Source: an uncultured Ruminococcus sp. (GTDB lineage: Bacteria > Bacillota > Clostridia > Oscillospirales > CAG-272). From it: a stretch of 31,329 bases of DNA. Of this stretch, positions 1 to 7,281 are shown piece after piece. Under the pieces are notes generated by a model, which did no database searches, was not told the origin of the DNA, and saw nothing but the letters and a program-made list of their open reading frames with translations. The DNA is taken from assembly GCA_902765885.1 (NCBI GenBank), contig CACXBN010000091.1, forward strand, positions 1 to 31,329, read 5' to 3'. The translations under genes and the position numbers were made by a program. Positions within the stretch are counted from its first letter, which is position 1. Each line of letters begins with the position of its first letter.

Positions 1-1
1 T

Positions 2-88
2 CGTGACACTCCTGCCATTATTGCAGATGCCCTGGGTCTGAAAATGCCTGAAACATGGGACTCCAAAGTTCCAGAAGGTTTAAAATAG
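2..88 (+). CDS. C-terminal end of a gene cut by the window edge; possibly alkaline phosphatase superfamily
   Basis: Twenty-eight codons in frame 2 run from the window edge to a TAG at 86-88, followed at once by a strong hairpin. The visible tail begins RDTPAIIADALGLKMPE and ends KVPEGLK. A D-T-P-x-I-x-x-x-L-G-L-x-x-P pattern followed by a tryptophan and a short basic tail resembles the C-terminus of alkaline-phosphatase-superfamily proteins (sulfatases, phosphodiesterases, phosphopentomutase-like enzymes). That match is by memory of the pattern only and the fragment is very short. That a real gene ends here is well supported by the terminator; its identity is a guess. Confidence 0.5.
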   Translation, partial: RDTPAIIADALGLKMPETWDSKVPEGLK

Positions 89-130
89 GCAATCAACCTG
101 GACGAGACAGTTTATATTTAATTGCATTAT

Positions 131-188
131 AAAAGAAATGATATGCCTTGCATCAATCTTGCGGGACATATCATTTCTTTTATATGTT
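131..188 (+). terminator. Rho-independent terminator of the left-edge gene
   Basis: A perfect 15-bp inverted repeat (131-145 with 167-181, arm AAAAGAAATGATATG) continues inward, after one mismatch, into five more pairs (147-151 with 161-165), leaving a nine-base loop. The right arm runs into TTTT then TATATGTTT. It lies 42 bases after the TAG of the truncated gene. The A-rich left flank means it may also work weakly in the other direction. Confidence 0.8.
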
Positions 189-249
189 TATCACCATCAC
201 AGTGTATTCAGAGTGATTCATTTCATTAAGATAAATCTATCATGCTTTA

Positions 250-295
250 TATATAAAAAACATAAAATCGGCATAGCAATAAATGTTACGCCGAT
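250..295 (-). terminator. Probable terminator of the minus-strand envelope operon
   Basis: ATCGGC (267-272) pairs with GCCGAT (290-295). After an A-C mismatch the stem extends by TA/TA, a G-U and a C-G around the loop AATAAAT. Read on the minus strand it is followed by a U-rich stretch (TTTATGTTTTTTATAT, complement of 251-266). It lies 72 bases downstream of the stop of the SanA-like gene. Apart from this hairpin, I see nothing gene-like between 182 and 366. Confidence 0.5.
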
Positions 296-366
296 AACTG
301 TTTGTGTTGAGTCAAATCAAGTATATTACTGCATTATGACTTCATATGAAGAATGATAAGACTTTA

Positions 367-1050
367 TCATCCTATAGTTATGTTGCCGTCTTCGGAGAGT
401 GGGATTGGTTCGCCTAAATATTTTGGTGCAGGTTTTATGATTGAAGCAAAGAAGTCTTTTGTTCTTGCGATAACTTCCCGCATATCTCTGATATACTGGT
501 TCTGGTAAGATCTAAGGTCAGCCGAATAACCTGAAGCTTCCATTCCAAAACTCTCAGCAATGTAAATAGCTCTGTATAAGTGATATTCCTGAGTGACTAT
601 CAATATTTTTTTTGCTCCGAAAATCTTAACTGCACGTATGATCGAGTCGTATGTGTTAAATCCGGCATGATCCATGAATATATCTTTTGAATCTACTCCG
701 GATTCAAGTGCATAAGTTCTCATAGTATTGACTTCATCATAATTCTCGGAGCCATGATCTCCGCTCATAATGATTTTGTCCGAGACACCTGCTTTATAAA
801 GAGCTATTCCTGCAATGAGCCTGTCTTCAAGCATATGGCTCGGTTTTCCATCCGGCCTGACTCCGGCTCCCAGAATAAGAATGCAGTCATAATCTCCTTC
901 CGGAATCGTATCCGTTGTGTAATAAATTTTATCTTTTGTCTGGTTAATTATTGCTAAATTGGTAAAAAGCAGCAGTAGAAGGAAAATTAGTAATAATATA
1001 ATCAAAATTATAATCACTTTTTTTATTATTAAATACTTATTGTTCATCAT
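367..1050 (-). CDS. SanA/YdcF-like DUF218 membrane-anchored protein
   Basis: This is a 227-residue protein with one N-terminal membrane segment (about residues 8-32) and an extracytoplasmic DUF218 domain. The domain shows an ILGAGV strand near residue 60, a D-G-K-P-S loop, MSGDHG, an N-Y-D-E-V-N-T-M-R helix and a VTQEYHLYRA motif. These are hallmarks of the SanA family ('vancomycin high temperature exclusion' proteins), which are linked to envelope barrier function but have no established enzymatic reaction. The gene starts inside the 3' end of the upstream lipoprotein gene (14-base overlap) and has almost no Shine-Dalgarno site of its own, so translation is probably coupled. The start could be either of two adjacent ATGs (1050 or 1047). 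Family assignment is firm; molecular role unknown. Confidence 0.85.
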   Translation of the reverse strand: MMNNKYLIIKKVIIILIILLLIFLLLLLFTNLAIINQTKDKIYYTTDTIPEGDYDCILILGAGVRPDGKPSHMLEDRLIAGIALYKAGVSDKIIMSGDHGSENYDEVNTMRTYALESGVDSKDIFMDHAGFNTYDSIIRAVKIFGAKKILIVTQEYHLYRAIYIAESFGMEASGYSADLRSYQNQYIRDMREVIARTKDFFASIIKPAPKYLGEPIPLSEDGNITIG

Positions 1051-2068
1051 CTTTATTTTCTGTTGCAGCTACATTGCTGGAATGAGATCCTACATATTGC
1101 TCTGCAATTTTTTTATTATATGCTTCAATTCTTTTCTTTTTGTTCTTTTTATGTTTCTTGATTACAAAGAGAATAATAAGAGCGATTATTATAATTATTA
1201 TCAACCAAATGGCGATATACGGAAGTGAGGATACAAATGATACAGAAAAATCCTGGAGCCCTATTATAACATTTTCAAAAGACTCATTCAATCCTTCACT
1301 CATTCTTTGACCAACAGTCTGTTCTTCTTTCTCTGCAACGATCTTTTCTACTTCCTGAATCTCCACATTTACAGTGCTGTAAGAAATCAGATCGTCATAT
1401 TTTCTGATTTGTCTTTCATAGTTTTCTATTTCATAGTTAATGTCTGAGAGCCTGTCGTGCAGAGCAATAATGTCATAAATTTCCTTTGAGTTCTCGAGAA
1501 TATCCTGAAGTGCCTTCTTCTCTGCCCTTAATGTTTCCAGCCTGCTTTCAATATCGATATAACTGTTTGTAACATCGGAAACACCTTCGTTTTTATATGT
1601 CATTTTCCCGATATTCTGGGTTTCGCTAATAAAAAGCTCATAGTTATCCGCCGGAATCCTGACTGTTATCGAAGAAAACCTGAGATTTGATTTGCTGTAT
1701 ATTCCACTCGAATTCATTGTGGAATTTTCTGTGTATCCACCGTATTTTTTTACACATGCTTCAAAGCTGTTTAAAAAACTGTCATATTCAGTGGTTTGAA
1801 AAGTCATATAAGCGTTTTTTATAACTTTTCTGCTATTTAAATCATTCTGAATATTAATATCTTCTGAACCGGAGAAATCGCCAGACTTTGATGAATCAGA
1901 AGAATTAAGATATTCCTTTTCCATCGGGCCCTCATAAAAAGCCATAGAGGTATCTGCTGCTGGTTCCGGATTATACATGGTATCTCTTTTGTTTTCGGAG
2001 TTGCCGCATGAAGTGAATATTAAAGAGATCAAAACGAATACTATAAGTAAAACTGTGAATTTTTTCAT
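1037..2068 (-). CDS. DUF4349 lipoprotein with coiled coil and C-terminal membrane anchor
   Basis: This is a 343-residue protein. It begins with a lipoprotein signal (charged MKKF, hydrophobic core, lipobox ending in Cys21), then a Ser/Asp-rich linker to about residue 75. A DUF4349 domain follows, with KNAYMTFQTTEYDSF, a GGYTENS motif and ITVRIPADNYE. A long predicted coiled coil spans about 185-245. A membrane helix near 283-305 ends in a very basic Lys-rich tail. The protein would be anchored at both ends on the outer face of the membrane. The ATG at 2068 is preceded by CAGGAGA at good spacing. The family is common in Bacillota and its function is unknown. It is translationally linked to the SanA-like gene downstream, so the two probably act in the same envelope process. 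Confidence 0.85.
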   Translation of the reverse strand: MKKFTVLLIVFVLISLIFTSCGNSENKRDTMYNPEPAADTSMAFYEGPMEKEYLNSSDSSKSGDFSGSEDINIQNDLNSRKVIKNAYMTFQTTEYDSFLNSFEACVKKYGGYTENSTMNSSGIYSKSNLRFSSITVRIPADNYELFISETQNIGKMTYKNEGVSDVTNSYIDIESRLETLRAEKKALQDILENSKEIYDIIALHDRLSDINYEIENYERQIRKYDDLISYSTVNVEIQEVEKIVAEKEEQTVGQRMSEGLNESFENVIIGLQDFSVSFVSSLPYIAIWLIIIIIIALIILFVIKKHKKNKKKRIEAYNKKIAEQYVGSHSSNVAATENKDDEQ

Positions 2069-2204
2069 TATGGTGTCTCCTGAAAATTATGATTTCATCT
2101 CTTATGACGATATAATCTCTGACAAGGTTCCAAAAGAAAATATTAATATTTATTCATTAAAAATTGTAAATGTATGATAATATACTAATATTTATGAATA
2201 ATTA

Positions 2205-2233
2205 TTGACATTTGTAACGCTGCAATGTATAAT
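2205..2233 (+). promoter_or_regulatory. Consensus sigma-A promoter for serC-serA
   Basis: TTGACA at 2205-2210 and TATAAT at 2228-2233 are separated by exactly 17 bases. Transcription should begin near 2240, giving a leader of about 30 bases. That is too short for a T-box or riboswitch, so none regulates this operon from the leader. The promoter also rules out an in-frame ATG at 2225, which lies between the two boxes. Confidence 0.85.
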
Positions 2234-2269
2234 GTACGAAATTGTATTTTTGCCCAGGGGAGATTTAAA

Positions 2270-3364
2270 ATGAAGAGAGTTTATAATTTTTCAGCAGGAC
2301 CATCCATGCTTCCGCTGCCTGTTCTCGAAAAAGCAGCAGCAGAACTAGTTTGCTACGGTGAATCCGGAATGTCAGTAATGGAAATGAGCCATCGCTCATC
2401 AGATTACGATGTTATAATTAAAAAAGCTGAAAAAGATTTAAGAGAAATTATGGAAATACCGGATAATTATAAAGTTCTTTTCCTTCAGGGAGGAGCTTCT
2501 ACTCAGTTTGCAGCAGTTCCGCTTAATCTGATGAAAACCGGAAAAGCAGACTATATTCTTTCCGGGCAATTTTCAACTAAAGCTTACAAAGAAGGTCTGA
2601 TTTACGGAGATGCAGTAGTTGCTGCATCATCTAAAGATGACAATTTCTCTTTGATTCCTCAAACTACCAAAGATTCATTCAGACCTGACGCAGACTATGT
2701 ACACATCTGCTTCAACAACACGATATACGGTACAAAATTCAATTACATTCCGGATACAGGAGATGTACCGCTTGTCGCAGATATGTCATCCTGCATTCTT
2801 TCTGAACCTGTAGATGTCACTAAATTCGGTGTGATATATGCGGGTGCACAAAAGAATATGGCACCTGCCGGACTTACAGTCGTAATCGTTCGCGAAGATC
2901 TTCTTGGATGGACAAACCCATTGACTCCGTCAATGCTTAACTGGAAACTTATGGCAGACAATGATTCTATGTACAATACACCCCCATGCTATTCAATATA
3001 CATGGCCGGTCTTGTTTACGAATGGATCAAATCAATAGGCGGACTTAAGGAAATGAAGAAGCTGAACGAAAAGAAAGCTTCCCTGCTCTATGATTATCTT
3101 GATTCACAATCATACTATATAGCCCCTGTTAAAAAAGAATGCAGATCCATGATGAATGTTACATTTGTTACCGGAAACACAGATCTTGATGCAAAATTTG
3201 CAAAAGAAGCAGCAGCTTCGGGACTCAAGAATCTTAAGGGTCACAGATCTGTTGGCGGAATGAGAGCATCTATTTATAATGCAATGCCATATGAAGGTGT
3301 TGAAGCGCTCGTGAAATTCATGAAGGAGTTTGCAGAAAACAATCCCAAGGAGAATATAAAATGA
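2270..3364 (+). CDS. serC: Phosphoserine aminotransferase
   Basis: SerC converts 3-phosphohydroxypyruvate and glutamate to phosphoserine and 2-oxoglutarate, step two of serine synthesis, using PLP. The 364-residue protein starts MKRVYNFSAGPSMLP, the classic SerC N-terminus. It has the EMSHRS substrate loop and the FLQGGAS PLP-phosphate loop. The PLP-binding lysine lies in AGAQKNMAP (about Lys195), and GGMRASIYNA is near the C-terminus. The ATG at 2270 follows AGGGGAG at proper spacing. An upstream in-frame ATG at 2225 is excluded because it lies inside the promoter. The stop overlaps the serA start in ATGA, so the two enzymes are translationally coupled. Confidence 0.95.
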   Translation: MKRVYNFSAGPSMLPLPVLEKAAAELVCYGESGMSVMEMSHRSSDYDVIIKKAEKDLREIMEIPDNYKVLFLQGGASTQFAAVPLNLMKTGKADYILSGQFSTKAYKEGLIYGDAVVAASSKDDNFSLIPQTTKDSFRPDADYVHICFNNTIYGTKFNYIPDTGDVPLVADMSSCILSEPVDVTKFGVIYAGAQKNMAPAGLTVVIVREDLLGWTNPLTPSMLNWKLMADNDSMYNTPPCYSIYMAGLVYEWIKSIGGLKEMKKLNEKKASLLYDYLDSQSYYIAPVKKECRSMMNVTFVTGNTDLDAKFAKEAAASGLKNLKGHRSVGGMRASIYNAMPYEGVEALVKFMKEFAENNPKENIK

Positions 3365-4515
3365 AAAAGATCAAATTATTAAATAAAATTGCATCTGTAG
3401 GAACCAGCAGATTCAGTCCCAAAGAATATGAAGTTTCCACAGCTTTTGATTCTCCTGATGCTATTATGGTGCGTTCGGCATCAATGCACGAGATGGAATT
3501 TGATTCCAATCTTAAAGCTATAGCAAGATGCGGTGCCGGTGTTAATAATATTCCTGTAGATAAATGTGCGGAAAAAGGAATCGTGGTATTCAATACTCCA
3601 GGCGCAAATGCAAATGGCGTAAAGGAATTGACCATTGCAGCCCTTTTGCTTGCCTCAAGGGATATTATAGGTGGAATAAACTGGGCTGGAACACTCACAA
3701 ATGATGTTGCAAAGTCAGTTGAGGCAGGAAAAAGTTCTTTTGCCGGATGCGAACTTAAAGGAAAAATACTCGGTGTTATCGGCCTTGGTGCCATTGGAGG
3801 CCTTGTTGCGAATGCTGCAAAGAATCTTGGAATGACAGTTCTGGGCTGTGACCCCTATATCACCATAGATGCAGCTTGGGGACTTTCAAGTTCGATAAGA
3901 AAAGCAGCTTCTTATGATGAAATATATGAAACTGCAGATTATATCACATTACATGTTCCTTCTACAAGTGAAACTAAAAATATGATCAATGCAGGAACCA
4001 TAGCAAGAATGAAAAAAGGTGTTAAGATAATCAATCTTGCAAGAGCGGATCTTGTTTGCGCAAATGATTTGAAAGAAGCACTTGTCGATGGTCATATTTC
4101 CAAGTATGTTACAGATTTCCCGACAGAAGATACGCTTAATGTTCCCGGTATTATTACCATTCCGCATCTTGGCGCGTCTACGGAAGAATCTGAAGAAAAC
4201 TGTGCTGTTATGGCAGCTGATGAACTTATGGAATATCTTGAAAAAGGGACTATCAGAAACAGTGTAAACTTCCCTTCTGTTACCATGCCTAAAACTGATG
4301 CACAGAGGCTTGTGATTCTTCATAAAAACATTCCCAATATGATTTCTCATGTTACAAGTATTCTTGCCAAAAACAACATAAACATCGAAAATATGGCAAA
4401 CAGATCAAAAGGTAATTACGCCAGCACACTGATAGACACATTTACGGATATCAGCGATGATATGATCTCGACGATGACGAATATGGAAGGAATTATCAGA
4501 GTAATAAAAATATAA
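3361..4515 (+). CDS. serA: D-3-phosphoglycerate dehydrogenase with ACT domain
   Basis: SerA oxidises 3-phosphoglycerate with NAD to 3-phosphohydroxypyruvate, the first step of serine synthesis and the substrate supplier for SerC. The 384-residue protein has the 2-hydroxyacid dehydrogenase fold. The NAD-binding G-L-G-A-I-G motif is at 141-146. The catalytic residues are Arg228 (in LARADLV), a Glu near 256 and His269 (in IPHLGAS). An ACT domain occupies the last 70 or so residues and is the likely serine sensor. The usual A-R-G-G after the catalytic Arg is A-R-A-D here. There is no intervening domain, so it is a short SerA type. The start overlaps the serC stop by four bases; a terminator follows 38 bases after the stop. 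serB is not in the window. Confidence 0.93.
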   Translation: MKKIKLLNKIASVGTSRFSPKEYEVSTAFDSPDAIMVRSASMHEMEFDSNLKAIARCGAGVNNIPVDKCAEKGIVVFNTPGANANGVKELTIAALLLASRDIIGGINWAGTLTNDVAKSVEAGKSSFAGCELKGKILGVIGLGAIGGLVANAAKNLGMTVLGCDPYITIDAAWGLSSSIRKAASYDEIYETADYITLHVPSTSETKNMINAGTIARMKKGVKIINLARADLVCANDLKEALVDGHISKYVTDFPTEDTLNVPGIITIPHLGASTEESEENCAVMAADELMEYLEKGTIRNSVNFPSVTMPKTDAQRLVILHKNIPNMISHVTSILAKNNINIENMANRSKGNYASTLIDTFTDISDDMISTMTNMEGIIRVIKI

Positions 4516-4552
4516 TTATTACTGACATAGGTTCATAAAGCATCAAAAATAT

Positions 4553-4590
4553 AAAGAGGTCTCTGCAAATTTGCAGTCGACCTCTTTTTT
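4553..4590 (+). terminator. Terminator of serC-serA
   Basis: AAAGAGGTC (4553-4561) pairs with GACCTCTTT (4579-4587). An inner hairpin CTGCAAA/TTTGCAG extends the structure, and the right arm runs into a T tract ending at 4590. It lies just after the serA stop. Confidence 0.85.
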
Positions 4591-4652
4591 AACGAAACAA
4601 AAGCATGGATTTTCTGTGAAAGACATTTCGGAACGAAATACGTGCCGAAATA

Positions 4653-4931
4653 TCAGAACAGATCGCTGTGCGTACCGGTACGGATAAGTTCCAACACCAA
4701 TCTGTCAGCGTAAATCTTATAAATCAGTAGCCAGTCCGGTTGAATATGACATTCCCGCATACCTTTATAGTTGCGGGAGTTTTCCAGCGGATGGTCTCTG
4801 TATTTTATCGGTAACGGTTGCTCGGCGGAAAGTAGAGTAATCACGGTAGTCAGATCCTGCGGATCACACCCTCTCTTTAAAGCGAGTTTGTAATCTTTTT
4901 TGAACTGTCCCGTAAACTCTATTTTAAGCAT
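4653..4931 (-). CDS. YafQ-family mRNA-cleaving toxin (RelE superfamily)
   Basis: This is a 92-residue RelE-fold protein that cleaves mRNA on the ribosome when released from its antitoxin. The YafQ signature residues are all present: His47 (in YRDHPLE), His62 and Asp66-Trp67 (in RECHIQPDW), the LLIYKI strand, and His88 near the C-terminus (in GTHSDLF). The toxin therefore looks catalytically intact and full length. Its ATG lies inside the end of the antitoxin gene (8-base overlap ATGCTTAA), the usual way of keeping toxin output below antitoxin. A small inverted repeat (4625-4631 with 4645-4651) follows the stop but lacks a U tract. Confidence 0.92.
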   Translation of the reverse strand: MLKIEFTGQFKKDYKLALKRGCDPQDLTTVITLLSAEQPLPIKYRDHPLENSRNYKGMRECHIQPDWLLIYKIYADRLVLELIRTGTHSDLF

Positions 4932-5190
4932 TCAGCTCCTCCATCAGTGCGTCAACGCTGTCAAAGGGACCGTAAACGTCAGTTGCCTTTTCGGCTGAAT
5001 CCATTGCGGCAAGCGTTCTGGCGTTGGGAACTTCCGTAGTAAGTTCAAAAGGAATCCTCTGCTCTCTGACAACCGTTTTTGCGAAAATATTGAACGCAGA
5101 ACTGACGGATAATCCTATTTCATCGCAGAATTTGTCAAAAGCCACTTTTGTTGCTTCATCCATTCTGATGTTCACATTGGTTTGTGCCAT
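4924..5190 (-). CDS. RelB/DinJ-family antitoxin
   Basis: This is an 88-residue antitoxin that binds the YafQ-like toxin and, through its N-terminal ribbon-helix-helix, its own promoter. The N-terminus (MAQTNVNIRMDEATK) is the typical RHH strand and first helix. The FDKFCDEIGLSVSSAFNIFAK stretch is the dimer helix, and the acidic C-terminal tail would wrap the toxin. The start is ATG 5190, because AAGGAGG lies eight bases upstream. An in-frame TTG at 5196 would sit only two bases from that site. Hand counts of sampled 60-base lines here give about 43-53% GC against about 37% in queA next door, which suggests the pair was acquired. Confidence 0.9.
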   Translation of the reverse strand: MAQTNVNIRMDEATKVAFDKFCDEIGLSVSSAFNIFAKTVVREQRIPFELTTEVPNARTLAAMDSAEKATDVYGPFDSVDALMEELNA

Positions 5191-5220
5191 TTTCAAGTCC
5201 TCCTTTATCCTTCTGATGAT

Positions 5221-5249
5221 ATTATACGCCGATTCGCACTATTTGTCAA
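5221..5249 (-). promoter_or_regulatory. Promoter of the toxin-antitoxin operon
   Basis: Read on the minus strand, TTGACA (5244-5249) and TATAAT (5221-5226) have a 17-base spacer, a perfect consensus. ATTTGTC (5241-5247) overlapping the -35 has an inverted copy GACAAAT at 5272-5278. The spacing is wide, so operator function is uncertain. Confidence 0.8.
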
Positions 5250-5277
5250 TAAATATTATATTAAAATCATAGACAAA

Positions 5278-6384
5278 TCATAGAATCATCATTGCGTCGC
5301 CAAAACTGAAGAAACGATATTTTTCTGAAACAGCGTGTTTATATGCATCAAGAATAAGATCTCTTCCCGCCAGTGCAGATACAAGCATAAGCAAAGTGCT
5401 TCCAGGAAGATGGAAATTTGTTATTAACGCATCTGTAATTTTAAATTTGTAACCGGGATAGATAAATATTCCCGTTTCAGTTTTGACAGGATAAAGAATT
5501 CCATTCTCATCGCTGGCAGATTCAATGGTTCTGCATGATGTTGTTCCGACTGCTATGACCCTTCCGCCATTTCTCTTGCATTCATTGATTATATTGCAAG
5601 CGTCTTCGGTAACTTCAATATATTCAGAGTGCATCTGATGTTCTGTTATTTTTTCTACTTTAACAGGCCTGAATGTACCCAGTCCGACGTGAAGGAGAAC
5701 AGGAACTATCTTAATACCCTTTTTTTGTATCAAATCAAGTAAATCTTTTGTGAAGTGAAGACCCGCAGTCGGTGCGGCTGCCGATCCTTTGATTTTTGAA
5801 TATACGGTTTGGTACCTTTCGGGATCATCAAGTTTTTTTGTTATATATGGAGGAAGAGGAACTGTTCCCAAAGTATCAAGAATGCTGAAAAGATTTTCGT
5901 TTTCAGAGTCATAGGAGAACCTGACTTTTCTGCATCCGTTTTCTGTTATATCGAGTATTTCAGCTCTCAGCAGATCGTCGCCAAACGAGATTATGTCTCC
6001 TATTTTAGCTCTTTTTCCAGGACCTGCAAGAGTTTCCCAAATATTATTCTCAAGTTGTTTCAGAAGGAGCAATTCAACAGGAGCGGAAGAGTTGGTCAAC
6101 ACTTTGCTGTTGCTGGAGCTGTCATATCTGTATTTCCTTTTTCCGATAATTCTTGCTGGGATGACTCGTGTGTCATTTATAACGAGCACATCACCCTCAT
6201 TAAGATAGTTAATATTCTCTCTGAATGAAGATATATCAGATATCTTTTGGTTTTCTCTGTCGACTATCATCAGTCTTGAAGAGTCACGAGGTTCTACGGG
6301 ACTTTGTGCAATGAGCTCTTCAGGCAGGTCATACTGAAAATCATCAAGAGTCAAATTTGTTTCCGGAAGTTTGTTTTTTATCAT
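5278..6384 (-). CDS. queA: tRNA preQ1(34) S-adenosylmethionine ribosyltransferase-isomerase
   Basis: QueA transfers and rearranges the ribosyl group of S-adenosylmethionine onto preQ1 at position 34 of His, Asp, Asn and Tyr tRNAs, making epoxyqueuosine. The 368-residue protein begins with the family motif DFQYDLPEELIAQSP. It continues with EPRDSSRLM, NDTRVIPARI, TVYSKIKGSAAAPTAGLHFT, HVGLGTFRPV and the C-terminal ITNFHLPGSTLLMLVSA. All are diagnostic. It is some 25 residues longer than usual, mainly because of a Ser/Asn-rich insertion at about 85-101. The start ATG at 6384 has only a modest GGTGAT site. No other queuosine gene is nearby. Confidence 0.95.
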   Translation of the reverse strand: MIKNKLPETNLTLDDFQYDLPEELIAQSPVEPRDSSRLMIVDRENQKISDISSFRENINYLNEGDVLVINDTRVIPARIIGKRKYRYDSSSNSKVLTNSSAPVELLLLKQLENNIWETLAGPGKRAKIGDIISFGDDLLRAEILDITENGCRKVRFSYDSENENLFSILDTLGTVPLPPYITKKLDDPERYQTVYSKIKGSAAAPTAGLHFTKDLLDLIQKKGIKIVPVLLHVGLGTFRPVKVEKITEHQMHSEYIEVTEDACNIINECKRNGGRVIAVGTTSCRTIESASDENGILYPVKTETGIFIYPGYKFKITDALITNFHLPGSTLLMLVSALAGRDLILDAYKHAVSEKYRFFSFGDAMMIL

Positions 6385-6408
6385 TTCATATCACCATCAT
6401 AATAATTC

Positions 6409-6438
6409 TTGACAATTATATAACATTTATTGTATATA
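6409..6438 (+). promoter_or_regulatory. Promoter of the TIM-barrel gene
   Basis: TTGACA (6409-6414), an 18-base spacer and TATATA (6433-6438) lie 33 bases before the start codon of the downstream gene. It is intertwined with the queA promoter on the other strand. Confidence 0.65.
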
Positions 6439-6443
6439 TTCAA
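6415..6443 (-). promoter_or_regulatory. Promoter of queA
   Basis: On the minus strand TTGAAT (6438-6443) is followed after 17 bases by TATAAT (6415-6420). Its -35 touches the -10 of the divergent promoter, so the two promoters occupy the same DNA. Confidence 0.65.
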
Positions 6444-6471
6444 TTGAACTAATCAAACAAGGAGAAATAAT

Positions 6472-7218
6472 ATGCTGATTCCCGGACTTGTATCTGTAAC
6501 TTTCAGAAAATACGACAAGTTTACTGTATCAAAACTTGCTGCTGACAGTGGACTTTTTGAAATAGAATGGGGCGGTGATGTTCATGTCCCGCCATCAGAC
6601 AAAAACGCCATAGATAATGCTATATATTCCTCTTCTGTAAACAAGATTAAAATATCATCCTATGGTTCATATTACAGATCCGGTGATGATATGAAAGAGA
6701 TGCAGTCGAACATTGAAACAGCGCATGCTCTCGGGGCAAAATATATAAGGATCTGGGCAGGAAAAAAAGGAAGCGCAGAGGTCGATGACGCAGAAAGGTC
6801 GAAAACGGTTAATAATATAATAAAGACCTGTGATTTCGCAAAACAGTATTCCATAACAGTATGCCCTGAATTTCATATAGATACTCTGACTGATGATTAT
6901 AACAGCGCTCTCAAACTGGTGGATGAAGTAGGAAGAGAAAATTTTAAACTGTACTGGCAGCCAAATCAATTTCGTGATGAGGAATATAATCTTAAATCAT
7001 GTAAGGCGATACTTCCCTTTATGACAAATGTTCATGTGTTTCATTGGATCAGAGGTGATATGTATCCGCTGCAAAACGGAAAGGAAATATGGAAAAAATA
7101 TTTTGACATTATATCATCAGATAATATAGACCACAGTGTTCAAATGGAATTTGTCTGCGACGGATCTGCAGAACAGTTTAAAAAAGATGCGAAAATATTT
7201 CTTGAATTGATAAAATAA
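6472..7218 (+). CDS. Sugar phosphate isomerase/epimerase-like TIM-barrel protein
   Basis: This is a 248-residue protein of the xylose-isomerase-like / AP-endonuclease-family-2 TIM barrel superfamily. Visible features are the N-terminal strand PGLVSVTFR, the FEIEWGGDVH strand, the LGAKYIRIWAG strand and PEFHIDT with the likely metal ligand Glu133. HVFHWIRGD near 188-196 and the terminal MEFVCDG with Glu226 follow. Such enzymes isomerise or epimerise sugars or sugar acids with a divalent metal; the substrate cannot be told from sequence. AAGGAG precedes the ATG. It appears to be a single-gene unit with its own promoter, next to queA on one side and the SRP operon promoter on the other, so context gives no pathway. 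Confidence 0.75.
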   Translation: MLIPGLVSVTFRKYDKFTVSKLAADSGLFEIEWGGDVHVPPSDKNAIDNAIYSSSVNKIKISSYGSYYRSGDDMKEMQSNIETAHALGAKYIRIWAGKKGSAEVDDAERSKTVNNIIKTCDFAKQYSITVCPEFHIDTLTDDYNSALKLVDEVGRENFKLYWQPNQFRDEEYNLKSCKAILPFMTNVHVFHWIRGDMYPLQNGKEIWKKYFDIISSDNIDHSVQMEFVCDGSAEQFKKDAKIFLELIK

Positions 7219-7221
7219 GAG

Positions 7222-7250
7222 TTGACAGAAACATAAAATAATGGTATACT
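7222..7250 (+). promoter_or_regulatory. Promoter of the ylxM-ffh-rpsP-khpA operon
   Basis: TTGACA (7222-7227), 17 bases, TATACT (7245-7250). Transcription should begin near 7257, inside the palindrome that directly follows. Confidence 0.85.
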
Positions 7251-7273
7251 CTGTAAAGTAAATTACTTTACAG
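7251..7273. promoter_or_regulatory. Perfect 23-bp palindrome at the SRP-operon start site; candidate operator
   Basis: CTGTAAAGTA (7251-7260) and its exact complement TACTTTACAG (7264-7273) flank AAT. The palindrome abuts the -10 box and covers the predicted transcription start. That is where a dimeric repressor would block initiation, or where a 5'-terminal stem would form on the mRNA. It does not match the operators I know (CIRCE, LexA, Rex, BirA, TnrA). Confidence 0.7.
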
Positions 7274-7281
7274 ATTGAGCG

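Noticed and set aside
138..356. A 72-codon open frame on the plus strand
   Set aside because: It starts inside a terminator stem, has no ribosome binding site, and its composition is that of AT-rich non-coding DNA. A second hairpin lies within it.
2225..2269. A 15-codon N-terminal extension of SerC
   Set aside because: Its ATG lies between the -35 and -10 boxes of a consensus promoter, upstream of any likely transcription start.
3318..4350. Long minus-strand open frames opposite serA
   Set aside because: They have no ribosome binding site and no recognisable family, and lie fully antisense to a well-supported gene. They arise from its codon bias.
4591..4652. Inverted repeat ATTTCGG/CCGAAAT after the toxin gene as a terminator or att site
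   Set aside because: There is no U tract on either strand and no duplicate of it elsewhere that I could see. It was left as a minor repeat in the toxin entry.
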